Notes: a model not told the origin generated them from the letters alone. A DNA stretch of 43,701 nucleotides from an uncultured Clostridia bacterium (GCA_945829235.1 CALZUA010000026.1:1-43701); one strand, 5' to 3'. Positions 15,477 to 23,968 are shown, counted from the first letter of the stretch. Program-made: numbers and translations.

Positions 15477-15893
15477 AGTTTAGGGACAAGGCTTGAAAAA
15501 GGGGTATGTCCGAACACTAACAGTTCTTTGACAATTTAACGAGCAAGCACAAAATACTGTATCTGTGTGGTGCGATGACTTTCTGTTGCGGAATTCCGAT
15601 AGTTTGCACATACCCGTCGTGAAATAATATAGTCATAAGGACTTTGAGGGCGAGAGTTTGCAAAGGAGAATGAAGCAATCAGCCGAAAAGCTAACGCAAG
15701 CCGAGTAGTAAAGAAACGAGCAATAAGAATTCCATACCGATACGGTAATAATGATACTTCCGGCGACGGCTATGCCACAGGAATGGCTAGAGGTGAAACC
15801 CCTATGCGTAGGAGCGTGATTGCCTACGGCTTGCTTTAACAGCCAACAAAGTATAACAATAGGGCGGCTGTTTTTGAACCACCGCCCTTTTTA
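15477..15893 (+). ncRNA. Candidate structured non-coding RNA, about 415 nt
   Basis: The unit has a strong promoter, a rho-independent terminator and no convincing reading frame. Long-range complementarities support a fold: GGGTATGT (15502-15509) with ACATACCC (15608-15615), and GCAAGCCG (15696-15703) with CGGCTTGC (15827-15834). Local helices include TACCG/CGGTA (15736-15748) and CGTAGG (15807-15812) with CCTACG (15823-15828). GGAATTC (15590-15596) can also pair with GAATTCC (15728-15734). I could not assign it to tmRNA, RNase P, 6S RNA, a group I or group II intron, or any large RNA family I know. It lies upstream of tnpW and tnpX. Exact ends are inferred from promoter and terminator positions. 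Confidence 0.6.
15861..15893 (+). terminator. Terminator of the candidate RNA
   Basis: AGGGCGG (15861-15867) pairs with CCGCCCT (15882-15888), followed by TTTTTAT. Confidence 0.8.
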
Positions 15894-15928
15894 TAGTCTG
15901 TTTACACAAAAAAGTGTTATTAGTGTGG

Positions 15929-16012
15929 TGCAACACGATGTTGCATAGTGTTCGCCAAAAATGCGGCAAGGACGCCGCATAACCAAGCGAACACAATGCT
16001 ACATATAGCACC
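15929..16012. repeat. Compound palindrome upstream of tnpW
   Basis: TGCAACA/TGTTGCA (15929-15945) is followed by a two-storey hairpin: GTGTTCGC (15948-15955) with GCGAACAC (15987-15994), enclosing ATGCGGC (15961-15967) with GCCGCAT (15974-15980). GCAT/ATGC extends the outer stem past one mismatch. Its right edge merges into the fourth copy of the 18-bp palindrome (15997-16012, TGCTACATATAGCACC). It may be a recombinase, relaxase or regulator site. It accounts for most of the gap 15893-16084. Confidence 0.7.
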
Positions 16013-16084
16013 TTTAGATTTCTATATTCTGTATTTAACATTCCTTTGTGTAAGCAAATTGTATGATTTTGAAAGGAGCTGCTA

Positions 16085-16255
16085 ATGGAAATCAATATCA
16101 AGAAATCCGAAGCTGTTCGGCAAATGGATACAAATGAAGTAACCATTGGTCAGACAACATATGTTGTGAGAACAAACGCAAAGAGTGTTCCCAAGGCTTT
16201 TGTAAAGAAAACCATACAAAAATTACTTTTCGGCACTTTAAAGCAGAAAAGATAG
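16085..16255 (+). CDS. tnpW: TnpW-like small transposon-encoded protein
   Basis: 56 residues, starting 7-8 bases after AAAGGAG. The first 28 residues (MEINIKKSE, QMDTNEVTIGQTTYVV) match the TnpW family found beside TnpX recombinases in Tn4451-like clostridial elements. The last half, a basic helix ending QKLLFGTLKQKR, differs from the tail I expect for the family and may have been replaced. The gene is 89 bases before the recombinase and has its own promoter downstream, so the two may be regulated separately. TnpW function is not established. Confidence 0.65.
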   Translation: MEINIKKSEAVRQMDTNEVTIGQTTYVVRTNAKSVPKAFVKKTIQKLLFGTLKQKR

Positions 16256-16263
16256 AAAACCTA

Positions 16264-16292
16264 TGGACAATCCGCTCTCGCCGTGCTATAAT
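16264..16292 (+). promoter_or_regulatory. Promoter of the serine recombinase
   Basis: TGGACA (16264-16269), a 17-bp spacer, TATAAT (16287-16292), 52 bases before the start codon. Confidence 0.75.
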
Positions 16293-16344
16293 AAAAATAA
16301 GGTATGGAACTGCGTTTTGTTCAAGCGGCGAGAGGAGGAGAATT

Positions 16345-17985
16345 ATGAACTTGAACGACGCAACAACCGCAAGCAATGGAGTAACTGCTCTCTACTGCCG
16401 TTTAAGCTGTGATGATGATAACGAGGGCGAAAGCCTTTCAATCGAAAATCAGAAGAAGCTGCTTACGCAGTATGCCGATGAAAAAGGCTTTTTCAACACC
16501 CGATTTTATGTTGATGACGGAATATCGGGTACGACATTTGAGCGTGACGGCTTCAAGCGTATGATGAGCGATGTTCAAAGCGGTGAGGTCAAAACGGTGA
16601 TAGTCAAGGATATGAGCCGTTTCGGACGAGATTACATTCAAGTAGGTTTGTACACGGAGATACTTTTTCCGCAGAACAACGTCCGTTTTATCGCTATAAA
16701 TGACAGCTACGACAGCGTAAACGGTGACAACGACTTCATTCCGTTCAAGAATATTATGAACGAATGGTACGCAAAGGATACAAGCAAGAAAATCAAGGCG
16801 GTCAATCGGGCAAAGGCACGGGCAGGCGAACATCTCACATCAAATGTGCCGTTTGGTTATGTCAAAAATCCCGATAATCCTAAACAATGGATAATCGACG
16901 AAGAGGCAGCCGAAATTGTTCGGGAGATATTTCAGCTTTGTTTGCAAGGTCTGAATACAAACCAAATAGCAAACAGCCTTTGCGAAAGGCGAGTTCTAAT
17001 CCCCACGGCTTATAAGTCGGTTCACGGAGTTGTCAAACGCAAGTTCGCAGAGGACACAAAATTCTCTTGGAACAGCGATACGGTATCTCGCATTCTCGCC
17101 AATCGTTGTTATGCAGGCGATACGGTGAACGGAAAAACCACGAAGAAGTCATTCAAAATCAAGAAACGCATTGACATATCGCCCGATGAATGGCAAATAG
17201 TACCGGACACACACGAAGCAATAATTGACCGTGACACTTGGGAGCTGGTGCAGAAAATCCGGCAAGGCAGACGGCGCAACGTAAGGCACAACTACCAAAT
17301 ACCGATTTTGTCGGGACATCTGTTCTGCGCTGACTGTGGGAGCAAGCTCTATTATGTAAAACCGCCGAAACAGGCTGAATACTACTGCTGTGCAGGATAC
17401 CGCAAGCGCAAGGGATTTTGCACGGGACATCACATCAGAGCAGATGTTGTGGAACAGCTTTTGATACGGCAAATCAACAGCGTTATGGAGTATGTTTCGG
17501 AGTATGAGGACGAATTCATTCGTCAAGTGATGGAACGAGGAACAGCCGAACAACTGAAGCAGACCAATTCGCTGAAGAAAAACATTGACACAGCAAAGCG
17601 GCGTATTGAACAAATCGACAGCGTAATCTCTCAACTTTACGAGGACAAGGTTGTCGGGGAAATCACTGCCGAAATGTTCACAAAGCTCTCAGCAAAGTAC
17701 ATAGCAGAGCAGGAAGAACAGAACGCTGCTTTGAAAGCGGCTCAAAAGGAGCTGGCGACTCTTGAAGCGAAGAAAACCGATACGACAAAGTTTATCGACT
17801 TGGTGAGGGAATACTCGCAAATCACCGAGCTTACGCCCCAAATCCTCAACGAGTTCATCGACAAAGTGACCGTTCATCAAGCCGTTAAGGTTGACGGCAA
17901 ACGCCGACAGGACATTGAGGTTTACTTTAATGGTGTCGGGCAAATTTTGCCTGACGCAGAAAAAAAGCCCGAAACAACCGAGTAA
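16345..17985 (+). CDS. TnpX-type large serine recombinase
   Basis: 546 residues. The N-terminal resolvase domain holds catalytic S21 in YCRLS and the DDGISGTTFERDGFKRM and VKDMSRFGRDY motifs. A recombinase domain follows (about 165-290), then a zinc-ribbon region with paired cysteines (CADCGSK, YYCCAGY, CTGHH), a long coiled coil (about 385-490) and a short C-terminal tail of the DUF4368 type. Such enzymes excise and insert Tn4451-like elements without a DDE mechanism. The start has GAGGAGGAG just upstream. The protein looks intact, so it may still act on related elements. It ends about 230 bases from the tRNA-fMet gene, close to the presumed island edge. Confidence 0.92.
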   Translation: MNLNDATTASNGVTALYCRLSCDDDNEGESLSIENQKKLLTQYADEKGFFNTRFYVDDGISGTTFERDGFKRMMSDVQSGEVKTVIVKDMSRFGRDYIQVGLYTEILFPQNNVRFIAINDSYDSVNGDNDFIPFKNIMNEWYAKDTSKKIKAVNRAKARAGEHLTSNVPFGYVKNPDNPKQWIIDEEAAEIVREIFQLCLQGLNTNQIANSLCERRVLIPTAYKSVHGVVKRKFAEDTKFSWNSDTVSRILANRCYAGDTVNGKTTKKSFKIKKRIDISPDEWQIVPDTHEAIIDRDTWELVQKIRQGRRRNVRHNYQIPILSGHLFCADCGSKLYYVKPPKQAEYYCCAGYRKRKGFCTGHHIRADVVEQLLIRQINSVMEYVSEYEDEFIRQVMERGTAEQLKQTNSLKKNIDTAKRRIEQIDSVISQLYEDKVVGEITAEMFTKLSAKYIAEQEEQNAALKAAQKELATLEAKKTDTTKFIDLVREYSQITELTPQILNEFIDKVTVHQAVKVDGKRRQDIEVYFNGVGQILPDAEKKPETTE

Positions 17986-18099
17986 ACGGTCATTTCGGAC
18001 TTTGGCGGGAATTTATATCCCTAATCTACCCTCGCATATTCGGGAATAATGATATAAATTGTTCATATTTTTCCTATAAATCTGGGATTTTCAGAATTG

Positions 18100-18121
18100 T
18101 TTTGCATACATTTTGCATACA
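18100..18121. repeat. Tandem 11-bp repeat at the island edge
   Basis: TTTTGCATACA occurs twice head to tail, between the recombinase and the tRNA gene. It could be an accessory recombinase-binding site or scar. No matching copy was found at the left. Confidence 0.5.
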
Positions 18122-18180
18122 TTTTTTATGATTTTTAATGAAATTTAGTGGTATTTTATCGACTTTTGAAGAGATAGCAA

Positions 18181-18211
18181 AAACCGCTTAACCCTAGTGG
18201 TTAAGCGGTTT
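18181..18211 (-). terminator. Terminator of tRNA-fMet
   Basis: A 13-bp stem AAACCGCTTAACC/GGTTAAGCGGTTT with a 5-nt loop, followed on the minus strand by a T-run. Confidence 0.9.
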
Positions 18212-18216
18212 CACGC

Positions 18217-18293
<77 letters not shown>

Positions 18294-18353
18294 ATATATT
18301 GTCGAACAACTTTCTGTTACATTATTGCAACCGTTTGTCACTCAACAAAAAGT

Positions 18354-18382
18354 ATTATACCACAAAAACAATCTTTTGTCAA
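18354..18382 (-). promoter_or_regulatory. Promoter of tRNA-fMet
   Basis: On the minus strand: TTGACA (18377-18382), a 17-bp spacer, TATAAT (18354-18359). Both boxes are consensus, as expected for a stable RNA. Confidence 0.9.
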
Positions 18383-18428
18383 TAGTTTTTTAAAAAATAT
18401 TTTGGAAATTTTCGACAAAAAGTGCAAA

Positions 18429-18453
18429 AAGGCGGGGAAGGGCTCCCCGCCTT
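18429..18453 (-). terminator. Terminator of pfkA
   Basis: A 10-bp G/C-rich stem (AAGGCGGGGA with TCCCCGCCTT), followed on the minus strand by a T-run. It lies 5 bases after the stop codon. Confidence 0.9.
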
Positions 18454-18458
18454 GATTT

Positions 18459-19544
18459 TTAGTTACCGAAGGAAATGCCGATTTCCTTTGCCGTGAGAAC
18501 CATCATGTTGTTCTCGTCAACAAATTTTGTTTTCATAGCAACGTCGGCGAGCTTGTTCTCGGTGATTTTGCCGTCAACCATTGCCACGGTGTAGCCGAAT
18601 TTCTCCTGTTTGAGGAGTCTTGCCGCGTGAGCACCGAACTGCGTTGCAAGAATACGGTCGTAAGCTGACGGAGAGCCGCCTCTCAGAATGTGACCGGGAA
18701 CAACTGTTCTTGTTTCAAGACCGGTTTTCTCGGTAATTGCTTTGGCAATACGTGCGGTTGCCGTAACCTCGCCGCGCTCGGCTCTTGCCTTAGCGCGCTC
18801 TTTTTTCTTCAGCTTTGCTTCCTCAACATCAAAAGCGCCCTCTGCGGCGGCGATAATCGAGAACGCTTTACCCGCGTCAGCTCTCTTCTGGCAAGCCTTT
18901 GCAACCTTGTCGATATCGAACGGAATTTCGGGAATGAGGATAATATCTGCGCCGCCCGCGAGACCGCTGTACAGCGTGAGCCAGCCTGCCTTGTTGCCCA
19001 TAATTTCGATAACCATAATTCTGCTGTGGGAATTTGCGGTTGTGTGGATTCGGTCGATAACCTCCGTGCCGATATCAACGGCAGTGTGGAAGCCGAAAGT
19101 TACATCGGTGCCGAAGATATCGTTGTCGATGGTTTTGGGCAGACCGATGACGTGCAAGCCTTCCTCGGAGAGCATATTTGCGGTCTTGTGAGTGCCGTTT
19201 CCGCCGAGCGTGAACAAGCAGTCGAGCTTGAGGTTTTTGTAGGTGTCCTTCATTTCCTTGACCTTATCAACCTTGTCGTCCTCGATAATCTGCATCATCT
19301 TGTAAGGCGTGCGCTTGGTACCGAGGATAGTACCGCCTGTGGTGAGGATACCCGAGAAATCCGACGGCTCCATAACCTTGTAATCGCCGTGAATTAGCCC
19401 GTGATAACCGTCGTGGATTCCGACAATTTCAACCTTGTCCTCGCCGAAAGCCTCGTAGGTTGCTTTGGCAACGCCGCGGATTGTCGCGTTAAGTCCGGGG
19501 CAGTCACCGCCGCTTGTAAGAATACCGATTCTGAGTTTAGCCAT
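18459..19544 (-). CDS. pfkA: 6-phosphofructokinase family
   Basis: 361 residues. Family motifs are TSGGDCPGLNA at the N terminus, GGTILGTKR, LPKTIDND with the catalytic Asp, IEIMG, EG, and RGGSPSAYDR in the C-terminal part. It phosphorylates fructose 6-phosphate in glycolysis. The phosphoryl-donor loop reads GGNGTHKTA where ATP enzymes have GGDGS, so the donor (ATP or pyrophosphate) is uncertain: the Gly is the ATP-type residue, the Asn is unusual, and the length is above the 320 of typical ATP enzymes. The start at 19544 has AGGAGGG about 8 bases upstream; an earlier in-frame ATG lies inside dnaI. It follows dnaI after 22 bases. Confidence 0.92.
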   Translation of the reverse strand: MAKLRIGILTSGGDCPGLNATIRGVAKATYEAFGEDKVEIVGIHDGYHGLIHGDYKVMEPSDFSGILTTGGTILGTKRTPYKMMQIIEDDKVDKVKEMKDTYKNLKLDCLFTLGGNGTHKTANMLSEEGLHVIGLPKTIDNDIFGTDVTFGFHTAVDIGTEVIDRIHTTANSHSRIMVIEIMGNKAGWLTLYSGLAGGADIILIPEIPFDIDKVAKACQKRADAGKAFSIIAAAEGAFDVEEAKLKKKERAKARAERGEVTATARIAKAITEKTGLETRTVVPGHILRGGSPSAYDRILATQFGAHAARLLKQEKFGYTVAMVDGKITENKLADVAMKTKFVDENNMMVLTAKEIGISFGN

Positions 19545-19566
19545 AATTTTTCCCTCCTGAATTATT

Positions 19567-20529
19567 TTACAATTTAAATCTGTTGTCATCGCCCTTAAAA
19601 CCAAGAATGTTCATACTGAAAAGTCTTGACAGAATTCTGTCGTTGTATTTGTTCTGAAGTTCCGCGGGTGAAAGATTTGTGCTTACGATAAGCGGGAGTG
19701 CGCGGCAAATTCTGCCGTTAATTATTTCGTAGAGCAGGGAAGAAGTGCGCTCATTTGTGTTTTCCGCACCCAAGTCATCGAGAATAAGCAGGTCGCACGC
19801 CGAGATAACCGAAAGCGTATCTCCGGTACTTCTGCCGAATTGTTCGTTATCGATGGTTCGGAGAAGCTCGGGCACTGAATTGTACACCACGCAAAATTCC
19901 TTTTCGATAACCCTTGCCGCAATCGCCAGCGAAAGGTGAGTTTTTCCTAGACCGGTTCCGCCTATCATAAGCAGACCTTTTTCGTTACCCTTGAAATTGT
20001 CCGCAAAATCAACGCAAATCCGGAAAATCTTATTCATTTCCTCGCGAGGATTGTCGTTGTTTTTCGAGTGTTCGGGGTAAAGCGACAGGTTGAAGCTCTC
20101 GAAAGTGCAGGGCTTAAGCGGAGAACGCTTGTTCAGCTCGTCTGCGGCAAGCTTGTTTGCGCGTTTTTTCAAGCACTCGCACCATTCACCGTTTACGGTT
20201 CCCGTATCACCGCATTTTGTGCAAGTGTAGATTTGGTCGAGATAATTCTTATCGTAACCGTTTTCTGTGAGCAGACGTTCCATTTCACGTTGAACAGCGA
20301 GATTTTCCTCGGAAGCGGCTTTTATTTTTTCTTTAACATTCGGACTATTTGCCGCAATAAGCGAAACCACGCTTGACGTAGTTTCGGCGAGTTTTATTTC
20401 CAAGTTGATAAAGCGCGGGATTTTTTGGAGAATTTCAGCGTGCCGCCGTACCTCAAGGAGTTGGTTTTCGGAATGGATTTTTTCAATTTCCTCGCGGGCT
20501 TTTATGATATAATCTTTGCTAATAGGCAT
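19567..20529 (-). CDS. dnaI: DnaI/DnaC-type helicase loader ATPase
   Basis: 320 residues. The N-terminal region (1-100) is helical. A zinc motif follows with C103, C106, C117 and C119 (CTKCGDTG, WCEC), then a AAA+ domain with Walker A GGTGLGKTH (190-198), Walker B LLILDDLGAE, and sensor residues near STNLSP and the arginine-containing NDRILSRLFS. This fits the Firmicute loader that places the replicative helicase on DNA during primosome assembly. It directly follows dnaD (14-base gap). This pairing is common in Clostridia. An IstB-like transposition ATPase is an alternative, but the zinc motif and dnaD neighbour argue for DnaI. Confidence 0.88.
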   Translation of the reverse strand: MPISKDYIIKAREEIEKIHSENQLLEVRRHAEILQKIPRFINLEIKLAETTSSVVSLIAANSPNVKEKIKAASEENLAVQREMERLLTENGYDKNYLDQIYTCTKCGDTGTVNGEWCECLKKRANKLAADELNKRSPLKPCTFESFNLSLYPEHSKNNDNPREEMNKIFRICVDFADNFKGNEKGLLMIGGTGLGKTHLSLAIAARVIEKEFCVVYNSVPELLRTIDNEQFGRSTGDTLSVISACDLLILDDLGAENTNERTSSLLYEIINGRICRALPLIVSTNLSPAELQNKYNDRILSRLFSMNILGFKGDDNRFKL

Positions 20530-20543
20530 AAGAAACCTCCGCT

Positions 20544-21557
20544 TTATCTGCTATTATTGATTTTTGACATAATATCGTTAATATCAAACGACGAATTTTC
20601 ACTTTTTGCGGAGCTTGCCGTTTTAACAGGCTTTTTCCGCGTCAAATCTGCGGCTTCCACGGCTTGTTTTGTGTAAAGTCCCGCGTTCTTCCAATTTTCG
20701 AGAATTTTGTTCGCGTATTCAAACTTAAACTCTTGCTTTGCGTTGACAGTTTTTTCGTAGCAAAGCATAATCATATCCTCAGAGAAATTCCATTCCTCCG
20801 TCCAAACGCGGATATATTCCTTCATTTTTTCGGTAAGCTTGGAATTAAGCTCCATAGCCTCGCGCAACCGTTCGGAGATACTATTGTTTCTTTCGAGAGC
20901 GAGAATTTTCTCGTTAGCCGCGTCAACGGTGTCGATACCCTCGTCTGCCCAGTTTTGCGCGCATGAAAGTATGTAAGCGGGGCTGGTTTTTCCGATTTTG
21001 AAGCAGTATTGCAAAAGCATAAGCGCCGCGCCGACATTCAGCCCGTAGTGGTCTGTAATCGTAATAAGCATCTGATTTTCGTTCGATTTCAGCGGGTGTG
21101 CGTAGAGCTTTTCCGCCTCACTGAACAGCATTTGGATTTCGCTGTCGGACTTAATTCTCTCGGCAATATCTCTCGAGCTAATCACAGCGGGCTTGATTAG
21201 CTCTTTCTTGGCAAACTTTTGAGGAACGCATTCGGGCGCGTTTTCGCTCAACACAAGCTGTTCCGCCTCTTCCTTATCGGACTTTTCCGAGAAAAGCGCG
21301 CGGTTTTCACCATCGTTTTCGTAGCGGATAATGCCGCGCTGAATCCAGAAAAGCGCCGCGTCCTCGAGTTCACCCGCCTCACGAAAACCGAGGTCATCAC
21401 GGAGCTTGTCATCTGAGAAGTTTTTCCCGCCGTGCCTTAGAAGGTACAGCAGGAGCTTAAGCGAGTTTTCCCCCGCAATTTTGATATATTTATCAACAAC
21501 GCTTGCGGGAACAGCAAAAACGCTGTTCCATTCGCCAACGTTCAATGAATAATTCAT
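20544..21557 (-). CDS. dnaD: DnaD domain primosome protein
   Basis: 337 residues from the ATG at 21557, just behind AGGTGATTG; a longer frame to 21602 has no better site. The N-terminal part (1-100) is a winged-helix-like domain with LLLYLLRHGGKNFSDDKLRDDLG-type helices (residues about 30-52). A linker of charged residues follows, then two DnaD_2-type helical modules around 120-190 and 230-300, the second containing WTEEWNFSEDMIMLCYEKTV and YANKILENWKNAG (residues about 240-285), the conserved Y-x-x-x-I-L-x-x-W signature. DnaD proteins remodel DNA at origins and restart sites and recruit the loader. Organised with dnaI. Confidence 0.9.
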   Translation of the reverse strand: MNYSLNVGEWNSVFAVPASVVDKYIKIAGENSLKLLLYLLRHGGKNFSDDKLRDDLGFREAGELEDAALFWIQRGIIRYENDGENRALFSEKSDKEEAEQLVLSENAPECVPQKFAKKELIKPAVISSRDIAERIKSDSEIQMLFSEAEKLYAHPLKSNENQMLITITDHYGLNVGAALMLLQYCFKIGKTSPAYILSCAQNWADEGIDTVDAANEKILALERNNSISERLREAMELNSKLTEKMKEYIRVWTEEWNFSEDMIMLCYEKTVNAKQEFKFEYANKILENWKNAGLYTKQAVEAADLTRKKPVKTASSAKSENSSFDINDIMSKINNSR

Positions 21558-21605
21558 ACAATCACCTAGATTTATAATACCACAAATCCGTTCGATTTGC
21601 AAGAC

Positions 21606-23939
21606 TTATTGAAATTTTTTCTTTTTTCTGTTGAAAAACGCCTTGATGATAAGAGCAAGAACCGGTTGCAAAACGAGAGCAATTCCCGCGATAACACCAA
21701 GCGCTATCCATTCCAACGAGAGCAGGGGAGTTATGTAGAAAAGGTTCGGGAAAAGGAGTACCGCGCCGATAAAAATTGCCGCCAAAGCGCCGCACATAAC
21801 GCCGCGTTTGAGGTCAAACGGAATGCAGACATAGATGAGCGTTTCAAAGCAGATTGCCGCCGTGAGAAACAGCGCCATAACCGAGATGTGTTCGCCCGAG
21901 AAGCCGTACATTGCTCCCGCGGCTTCGAGAAGCGAAATTCCGACTGCCACGGAAATACCGCCCGGAGCGGCTTTTTTGAGAATGTTTGCGATAAAGTGAC
22001 CGCGGACGATGTTGAAATTCGGTTCAAGCGCCAACAGGAATGACGGAATACCTATCATAATCGAGCTGATGAGCGTGAGCTGAATAGGCTTGAACGGGTA
22101 CGGATATTGCAGAATAAGGAAAATTGCCGCCAACAGGAACGAGAAAATCGTTTTTACAAGGAACAGCGCCGCTGAGCGCTCGATGTTGTTTATACAGCGG
22201 CGTCCCTCGGCAACAGCAAGCGGGAGAGTTGAAAACTCCGAGTTCATCAGGACAAGCTGAGAAACGCTTCGCGCCGCGTCGCTTCCCGCTTGAATTGCAA
22301 TCGAGCAGTCCGCTTCTTTAAGCGCGGGAACATCGTTTACGCCGTCGCCCATCATCGCAACGGTTTTTCCCGATGCTTTGAGCGATTTCACAAGCGCGAG
22401 TTTTTGTTCGGGCAAAACTCTGCCGAAAACCGTGTATTTAAGCGCCGCCGCGGGGATTTCCTCATCGGACAGCTTCGACATATCAACATAATTTTCCGCG
22501 CCCTCAAGACCGGCTCTCCCGGCGGCACCGGCAACGGTTTTCGGGTCATCGCCCGAAATAACCTTGAGCTGAACACCCTGCTCCCTGAAGAACTTGAGCG
22601 CGGCAGGCGAGGACTCACGGATTTTGTCGGAGAGCACCACAAGCGCCTTTGCCGAGATATCATCGGGCAAATTGTACCCCTCGCAAGCTTTTTCCGAGAA
22701 CGCAAGAGCGAGCACTCTCATTCCCTTGTCGGAGTACTTTTCGCACATTTCAGCAACATCTGCGTATTTTTCCCCGAGAACAAAGCTCGGTGCTCCGAAA
22801 ACAAGCGTGCCGTAGTCCTCAAACTCAGCGGCACTCCATTTTCTTGCCGAGGAGAACGCAACCGTGCCTTTGAGCGTAAGCCCCGAGTCGCCCGAGTAGC
22901 TCTCGGCAACTGCGGAGAGTGTGAGATTTTTGTCGTTGAATGCCGATGAGAACGCTTTGAGCGCCTTGTCAACGTCAAAGCTCTCGTCCAGCCGAACGGT
23001 TTCCTCAACCTTCATTTTGCCCTCGGTAATCGTGCCGGTTTTGTCAAGGCAGAGAACGTCTGCTCTCGCCAGCGATTCCGCGCAGTAGAGGTCTTGACAG
23101 AGCGTCTGTTTCATCGCAAGCTTAATCGAGCTTACCGCAAGCGCGATGCTCGTCAGCAGCATAAGTCCCTCGGGAATCATTCCGATAAGAGCGGCTGATG
23201 TTGTCGTAACGCTTTCCTCGAGAGTGTTTCCAACGCCGAAAAACGTTTTGCAGAACAGTATTATACCGAACGGGAAAATGCAGAACGATACGGTCTTGAT
23301 GATTTTGTTTATCGAGTTCATCATAACGGAGTTGTGCTTTTTATGCTTTTTTGCACCGGCGGTAATCTTGCCGGACGCGCTTTCCGAGCCGACGCGGGTT
23401 GCCTGCGCCTTGCACTCGCCCGAGGTGATGAAGCTACCCGAAAACAGCTCGCTTTCGGCTTTCTTGGGAATGGGGTCGCTTTCACCCGTGAGCAGGCTCT
23501 CGTCCGCCTCGCATTCACCCTCGAGCACAATTCCGTCCGCGCAGACCTGCTTGCCGCTGGACAGAACCATAATATCGCCCACAACTACCTCGGATACCGA
23601 GATAACCTTCTCCACGCCGTCGCGGATAACGTATGCCTTTGGTGCGGACAACACGGAGAGCTTGTCGAGAACACGCTTCGAGCGGATTTCCTGAAAAATT
23701 CCGATAGCGGTGTTTCCGAGAACAACTCCCATAAACAACATATTTTTCCAGCTCCCGACAAGCGCAAGAGCAACCGCAAGAATAACGTTTATCAAATTGA
23801 ACAGGGTGAAAATATTGTCGAAAAAGATTTTCTTCACGCTTTTTGTCTTGACCTCGCCCTCGCCGTTTGAAAGCCCGTTTCGCGCGCGCTCCTCGGCTTC
23901 GGCTTGGGAAAGACCTGTGTTAATGTCGGTAAATTCCAT
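21606..23939 (-). CDS. Cation-transporting P-type ATPase (CtpE-like)
   Basis: 777 residues. It has the A-domain TGES, the phosphorylation motif DKTGTITEG with D299, the P-domain GDDPKTV and the GDGVNDVPALKEAD hinge. Transmembrane segments are predicted near residues 45-90, 210-280 and in the last 180 residues. No heavy-metal-binding domain or CPC motif is seen, so it is not a P1B metal pump. The short N terminus (TGLSQAEAEERARNG) and overall length resemble bacterial CtpE-type ATPases, some of which move calcium. The substrate is not provable from sequence. The promoter contains an inverted repeat, which suggests repression. It lies upstream of dnaD with a 48-base gap. Confidence 0.85.
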   Translation of the reverse strand: MEFTDINTGLSQAEAEERARNGLSNGEGEVKTKSVKKIFFDNIFTLFNLINVILAVALALVGSWKNMLFMGVVLGNTAIGIFQEIRSKRVLDKLSVLSAPKAYVIRDGVEKVISVSEVVVGDIMVLSSGKQVCADGIVLEGECEADESLLTGESDPIPKKAESELFSGSFITSGECKAQATRVGSESASGKITAGAKKHKKHNSVMMNSINKIIKTVSFCIFPFGIILFCKTFFGVGNTLEESVTTTSAALIGMIPEGLMLLTSIALAVSSIKLAMKQTLCQDLYCAESLARADVLCLDKTGTITEGKMKVEETVRLDESFDVDKALKAFSSAFNDKNLTLSAVAESYSGDSGLTLKGTVAFSSARKWSAAEFEDYGTLVFGAPSFVLGEKYADVAEMCEKYSDKGMRVLALAFSEKACEGYNLPDDISAKALVVLSDKIRESSPAALKFFREQGVQLKVISGDDPKTVAGAAGRAGLEGAENYVDMSKLSDEEIPAAALKYTVFGRVLPEQKLALVKSLKASGKTVAMMGDGVNDVPALKEADCSIAIQAGSDAARSVSQLVLMNSEFSTLPLAVAEGRRCINNIERSAALFLVKTIFSFLLAAIFLILQYPYPFKPIQLTLISSIMIGIPSFLLALEPNFNIVRGHFIANILKKAAPGGISVAVGISLLEAAGAMYGFSGEHISVMALFLTAAICFETLIYVCIPFDLKRGVMCGALAAIFIGAVLLFPNLFYITPLLSLEWIALGVIAGIALVLQPVLALIIKAFFNRKKKKFQ

Positions 23940-23968
23940 AATTTTCTCCTAAAAATTTATTCATATTT

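Larger units (their letters stand above)
1..18180. mobile_element. Degenerate Tn4451-like mobilisable island (right part)
   Basis: The stretch combines a TnpX-type serine recombinase, a TnpW-like protein, a broken MobV relaxase, an oriT-like hairpin and cargo (restriction-modification, nuclease, surface lipoprotein). Tn4451-family elements carry tnpW, tnpX and the Mob/Pre-type relaxase gene tnpZ, so one decayed element or several nested ones would explain the content. The right edge is placed between the recombinase stop and the tRNA-fMet terminator, where housekeeping genes begin. The left edge lies outside the window. Neither terminus was located by a target duplication, so the extent is an inference. 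Confidence 0.5.

Noticed and set aside
15477-15893. Group II intron or retron as explanation of the candidate RNA
   Set aside because: No domain V-like hairpin was recognised and no reverse transcriptase gene is nearby.
18690-19397. Long plus-strand frames opposite pfkA
   Set aside because: They are shadows of a clear phosphofructokinase gene with conserved motifs on the minus strand.
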